Assembly (NCBI GenBank): GCA_017887325.1 | Contig: JAGHIE010000012.1 | Coordinates: 1 to 64,000, forward strand | Length of the DNA: 64,000 nt | DNA from: Oscillospiraceae bacterium | Lineage (GTDB): Bacteria; Bacillota; Clostridia; Oscillospirales; Ruminococcaceae | Direction: 5' to 3' | In this document: positions 59,920 to 64,000 of the stretch, in pieces | Position numbering within the stretch: the first letter of the stretch is position 1 | Layout of the letters: every line of letters begins with the position of its first letter | The notes under the pieces: generated by a model | Databases searched by the model: none | The model's input: only the letters and a program-made list of their open reading frames with translations | Told to the model about the DNA's origin: nothing | Made by a program: the position numbers and the translations under genes

Positions 59920-60195
59920 TTAGTCTTGTTTCATATTCGCAAAGCATTCACTGCAGTATACAGGTCTGTCTTCTCTTGGTTTGAAAGGAACTTTTGCTTC
60001 TGCTCCACAAGAAGCACATGTTGCTGTGAACATTTCTTTTTGAACTCTTGTTGCATTTTTTCTTGCTTGACGACATTCTTTACATCTTTGTGGTTCGTTT
60101 TCAAAACCTCTTTCAGCATAAAATTCTTGTTCGCCAGCTGTAAATACGAATTCTTTTCCGCATTCTTTACATGTTAATGTTTTGTCTTGATACAT
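59920..60195 (-). CDS. Zinc-ribbon protein
   Basis: TCKECGKEFVFTAGEQEFYAERGFENEPQRCKECRQARK; second CASC...CSEC pair. Confidence 0.9.
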   Translation of the reverse strand: MYQDKTLTCKECGKEFVFTAGEQEFYAERGFENEPQRCKECRQARKNATRVQKEMFTATCASCGAEAKVPFKPREDRPVYCSECFANMKQD

Positions 60196-60226
60196 ATTTT
60201 TATAACCTCACTTGGAATATTATTTT

Positions 60227-60299
60227 GCCCATAAACGGATTTAAACCGTTACCTTTGTTATTTTTTGAAAACAACGCTCTGTTATTAAGCTACTAGGGC
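60227..60299 (-). other. Divergent 73-nt tRNA-like cloverleaf (apparent anticodon CAA)
   Basis: GCCC/GGGC acceptor; GCTT-AATAACA-GAGC D-arm; (G)TTGTT-TTCAAAA-AATAA(C) anticodon arm; AACGG-TTTAAAT-CCGTT T-arm; no GG in D-loop. Confidence 0.5.
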
Positions 60300-60325
60300 A
60301 TATTGTTAGCTATTATATTAGCTAA

Positions 60326-60898
60326 TTAATCGTTTAATACCGTTTTCAACTTTCGGCGCACACGTTGCAATGCATTGTCTACAGCCTTTTGAGTTGAGTT
60401 AACGAGTGTTGAAATCTCAAAATAACTTTTTCCATCAAGGTAATAAAACAGTACATTTTTTTCAAATTCAGACAATTCCAATTGTATTTTTTCTAAAAGC
60501 TCATTGTATAAAACTTTATCCTCATAAATGTTTTCAGGATTTTCCTTATTTGTAAGCAAATCTCCAACATCTATATCTTCATCTAATTTTAAAACACTTT
60601 TATCTACAATGGATTTTTTTGTAAAAATTTTATTCAAATAATTCTTAACAGAATTATCTAAACAACGATTAGCATAAGTTTTAAACTTTACATTCTTGGT
60701 TTTATCAAATGTATTAACAACATTCAAAAAGGATATCAATATCTCCTGCTGAGCATCTTCAAAATCACACTCTGATAATTTATAGCTTCTCAACTTTATA
60801 TTTATAACATCAATATATCTTACAATTAAAAGAGCTAATGCTTCATGATTTCCATTTCTATACATTTCCACCAATTTTTCATCAGAAAATCTTTGCAT
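60326..60898 (-). CDS. RNA polymerase sigma factor, SigH-like
   Basis: YRNGNHEALALLIVRYIDVI; ECDFEDAQQEILISFLNVVNTFDKTKNVKFKTYANRCLDNSV; region 4 FEISTLVNSTQKAVDNALQRVRRKLK. Confidence 0.88.
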   Translation of the reverse strand: MQRFSDEKLVEMYRNGNHEALALLIVRYIDVINIKLRSYKLSECDFEDAQQEILISFLNVVNTFDKTKNVKFKTYANRCLDNSVKNYLNKIFTKKSIVDKSVLKLDEDIDVGDLLTNKENPENIYEDKVLYNELLEKIQLELSEFEKNVLFYYLDGKSYFEISTLVNSTQKAVDNALQRVRRKLKTVLND

Positions 60899-61128
60899 TA
60901 AAAATTATATCCTCCAGATTTATTAATCTAGAATTCATAATACAGTTATTTAAACAAATTGTCAAGCTATTTTTTATTATTACACAACTTTTTATTAATT
61001 TTCTACAAATTTATACATAATTCGTTGTATCTTGCACTTAATACACAAATTTAGTTTATTTTATATTGTAGAATTTTTTTACTATTTATGATATTATTAT
61101 ATTGATTTTATTTTATGGAGAGTAACTT

Positions 61129-62862
61129 ATGAAAACATTATTAATCGGAATAAATGCAAAGTTTATTCACTCTAATTTGGCTATTCGTTCCATACAAAAA
61201 TATGCCAAAGAAATAAATAATTTAAATATAGAAATCGCAGAATATACTATAAATCAAAGATGTGAATTCATTTTACAAGAAATATATAAACAAAAACCTG
61301 ACTTTTTGGGATTTTCATGCTATATTTGGAATTTTGAATTAATTAAAAGATTATGTAATGAAATTAAAAAAATATTACCTAAAACAATTATTTGTTTAGG
61401 TGGTCCAGAAGTATCTTTTAATGCAAAGGAAGTTTTGGAAAATACATACGCAGATTTGGTTATTATGGGAGAAGGCGAAGAAGTATTTTCTAACTTAATT
61501 TTAAGTATGAATGATACACCAATATTAAAAGAAGAAATATTATCAAATATATTGGGAATTGCTTATAAAATAAATGACAAAATTGCAACAAATAATCAAG
61601 CTAACCCACCACAAATGGATGACTTACCATTTGTATATGAAGATATCGAAGATTTAGATCATAAAATCATTTACTACGAAAGCTCAAGAGGTTGTCCATT
61701 CCGTTGTCAATATTGTCTGTCAGGTGCTGGAAGCAGAGTAAGAACTTTATCTTTAGACAGAGTTTTCTCTGATTTAAAATTTTTCCTAAATAAAAAAGTT
61801 AGACAAGTTAAATTTGTAGACAGAACTTTTAACTTTGATAAAAAATATGCTCTTTCTATTTGGAAGTTTTTACATGAAAATGATAATGGATATACAAACT
61901 TTCATTTTGAAATAGCAGCAGAATTATTAGATGATGAAATAATGGATTTTCTAAAAAATGTTAGAAAAGGATTTTTCCAATTTGAAATAGGTGTTCAATC
62001 AACTAACCCTAAAACACTAGAACATATTAAACGAATTACAAAAATTGATAAACTAAGAATTATAATAAACAAACTACAACAAGCTAATAATATACACTTG
62101 CATTTAGATTTGATTATAGGTTTGCCTTATGAAGATTATAAAACATTTTCAAAATCTTTTGATGATGTATATTCTTTATCACCAGACCAATTACAAGTAG
62201 GATTTTTAAAACTTTTAAAAGGTTCTGGCTTATACAATAACAAAGATAAATATGGTATTGTTTGTAGTGAGTATGCACCATATGAGGTTTTATATACTAA
62301 TGATTTACCTTATAGCGATTTATTAAAATTAAAAGCTTTAGAGGAAATGGTTGAAATTTACTATAATTCTAATAGATTTATCTTACTTGTAAAATACTTG
62401 GTTTCTTTATTTGATTCACCATTTAAAATGTTTGAAAGTTTGGCAAATTTCTACACACAAGAAAAATACTATACAATGTCACATACCAATATTGCTTACT
62501 ATACAATATTATATAAATTTTTCAAATCACTAAATAAAGGTAATGAGTATTTATTTAAGTGGTATGCGAAATTTGATATTTATTCACACGAAAAAGCTAA
62601 AAAATTACCTGATTGGTTAGATAATGATTTATCAAAAGACTATAAAAATTTGTGTTATGAATTTTTGGACAATGAAGATAATATAACTAAATATCTACCA
62701 GAATATAAGGATTTTGACACAAAACAAATTTATAGACAAGCTCATATAGAAGTTTTTCCTTTTAATCCTATATCAAATGAAAATATAGTTACTCCTATAT
62801 TATTTAATTACAAAAATTGTGATTTACTTGGAAATGCAAAATACGAAATAATCAAATTATAG
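61129..62862 (+). CDS. B12-binding-domain radical SAM protein (DUF4080 type)
   Basis: ICLGGPEVSFNAKEVLE; YESSRGCPFRCQYCLSGAG CxxxCxxC motif. Confidence 0.92.
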   Translation: MKTLLIGINAKFIHSNLAIRSIQKYAKEINNLNIEIAEYTINQRCEFILQEIYKQKPDFLGFSCYIWNFELIKRLCNEIKKILPKTIICLGGPEVSFNAKEVLENTYADLVIMGEGEEVFSNLILSMNDTPILKEEILSNILGIAYKINDKIATNNQANPPQMDDLPFVYEDIEDLDHKIIYYESSRGCPFRCQYCLSGAGSRVRTLSLDRVFSDLKFFLNKKVRQVKFVDRTFNFDKKYALSIWKFLHENDNGYTNFHFEIAAELLDDEIMDFLKNVRKGFFQFEIGVQSTNPKTLEHIKRITKIDKLRIIINKLQQANNIHLHLDLIIGLPYEDYKTFSKSFDDVYSLSPDQLQVGFLKLLKGSGLYNNKDKYGIVCSEYAPYEVLYTNDLPYSDLLKLKALEEMVEIYYNSNRFILLVKYLVSLFDSPFKMFESLANFYTQEKYYTMSHTNIAYYTILYKFFKSLNKGNEYLFKWYAKFDIYSHEKAKKLPDWLDNDLSKDYKNLCYEFLDNEDNITKYLPEYKDFDTKQIYRQAHIEVFPFNPISNENIVTPILFNYKNCDLLGNAKYEIIKL

Positions 62863-62874
62863 AAAGGAGTTAAA

Positions 62875-64000
62875 ATGGATTTTCCTGTTAATCCTAAATT
62901 AGACGAACTCAGAGATAAAGCCAATTCACTTGTAGAAAAACCTGGCGTTTATCTTATGAAAGATTCTAACAATAAAATAATATATATTGGTAAAGCCAAA
63001 AGATTAAAACATAGAGTTGTAAGCTATTTTAGACATAATAAATCTCACAATGATAAAGTTAAAAAAATGGTTTCATTAGTTGATGATTTTGATTATATTA
63101 TTGCTAATAGTGAATATGAAGCACTTGTGTTAGAATGTAGCTTAATAAAACAATATTCTCCAAAGTATAATATATTATTAAAAGATGACAAAGGCTATAA
63201 TTATATTAAAGTAACAAATGAAGATTATCCTAGAATTAAACCAGTAAAGCAAAAATTAAATGATAATTCGACATATTTAGGTCCATATACTAGTTCTGTC
63301 AAACAACTAGTTGATGAAGTTAATAAAATTTTTACCTTACCTACATGTAACAAAAAATTTCCTCAAGAATTTAATAAATCAAGACCTTGCTTAAATTATC
63401 ATATAAAAAATTGCTCTGGTATTTGTTTAGGAAAAACTTCTAAACAAGATTATTCAAATACTATAAATGAGGCTATATCCTATTTAAAACATGGTAGTAT
63501 CAATTCTATAAAATCACTAGAAGAACAAATGTTAGAAGCTTCAGAAAATTTAGAATTTGAAAGAGCTGCAAAAATTCGTGATAGATTACTAGCTATAAAA
63601 AGGATAAATCAAACACAAATTGTGTTACTAGAAAATGATAAAAATCAAGATTTTATTGGTATAGCTCAAATTGATAATGAAGCATATATAGCTATTTTAA
63701 AATTTAGAAATGGAAAACTACATGATAAAGATGATTACTTCTTTAATGATTGTTATAGTAAAGAAGAATTAATGGTTGACTTTTTAACACAATATTATAA
63801 AAAAGATGGCAATATTCCTAAAAATATTTGTGTTGATACAGGATTTGAAGATATTGAACTTTATGAAAATTATCTTTCTTCTTTAGCTAGTCACAAAGTT
63901 ACTATTTCTGTTCCTCAAAAAGGTGAAAAGAAAAAAATAATAGAAATGGCACAAAATAATGCTCTTGAGTTGTTATCATTAAAAACTCAAAAAAAATCAA
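62875..64000 (+). CDS. uvrC: Excinuclease ABC subunit C, 5' part (runs off window; not in ORF track)
   Basis: aaaggag RBS; MDFPVNPKLDELRDKANSLVEKPGVYLMKDSNNKIIYIGKAKRLKHRVVSYF GIY-YIG domain; UVR motif region. Confidence 0.96.
   Translation, partial: MDFPVNPKLDELRDKANSLVEKPGVYLMKDSNNKIIYIGKAKRLKHRVVSYFRHNKSHNDKVKKMVSLVDDFDYIIANSEYEALVLECSLIKQYSPKYNILLKDDKGYNYIKVTNEDYPRIKPVKQKLNDNSTYLGPYTSSVKQLVDEVNKIFTLPTCNKKFPQEFNKSRPCLNYHIKNCSGICLGKTSKQDYSNTINEAISYLKHGSINSIKSLEEQMLEASENLEFERAAKIRDRLLAIKRINQTQIVLLENDKNQDFIGIAQIDNEAYIAILKFRNGKLHDKDDYFFNDCYSKEELMVDFLTQYYKKDGNIPKNICVDTGFEDIELYENYLSSLASHKVTISVPQKGEKKKIIEMAQNNALELLSLKTQKKS

Noticed and set aside
60227-60299. Annotating the tRNA-like element as a functional tRNA-Leu(CAA)
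   Set aside because: It lacks the D-loop GG, has an aberrant T-loop, two acceptor mismatches, no class II variable arm and no encoded CCA.

Overview
This is a 64 kb window from a low-GC Firmicutes chromosome (probably Clostridia). It is densely coded and mostly housekeeping. Clear blocks are: a tRNA cluster (Gly-Arg-His-Gln); galU; a two-component system; a dlt-like operon (PPTase, adenylation enzyme, carrier protein, MBOAT, DltD-like SGNH); pfoR-like PTS EIIC; ddh; an antiterminator/EIIA/NagE-like PTS operon with a RAT site; rlmH/walJ-like/murA; hrcA-grpE-dnaK-dnaJ with a perfect CIRCE; yebC; obg-rpmA-prp-rplU; asd-dapA-dapB with a lysine riboswitch; queA-tgt-mntP; gap; an ECF sigma/anti-sigma/repeat-protein cluster; a MarR/ABC exporter pair; glnA with an ANTAR regulator; murT-gatD; a TetM-like GTPase; mgsA; a SigH-like factor; a B12-radical SAM protein; and the 5' part of uvrC. 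Four signals most deserve a second look. (1) The dlt-like operon's adenylation enzyme has Ser in place of the alpha-amino-binding Asp and Ala in place of the D-Ala-selectivity Cys, which suggests a non-D-alanine cargo. (2) A 73-nt divergent tRNA-like cloverleaf lies between sigH and a zinc-ribbon gene. (3) A promoter, a pseudoknot-capable RNA, a terminator and a PBECR4-like nuclease ORF are arranged like a type III toxin-antitoxin locus or a riboswitch. (4) A histidine kinase gene is interrupted at an A6 run directly after its ATG. No homology or folding software was run. All family calls come from motif recognition.
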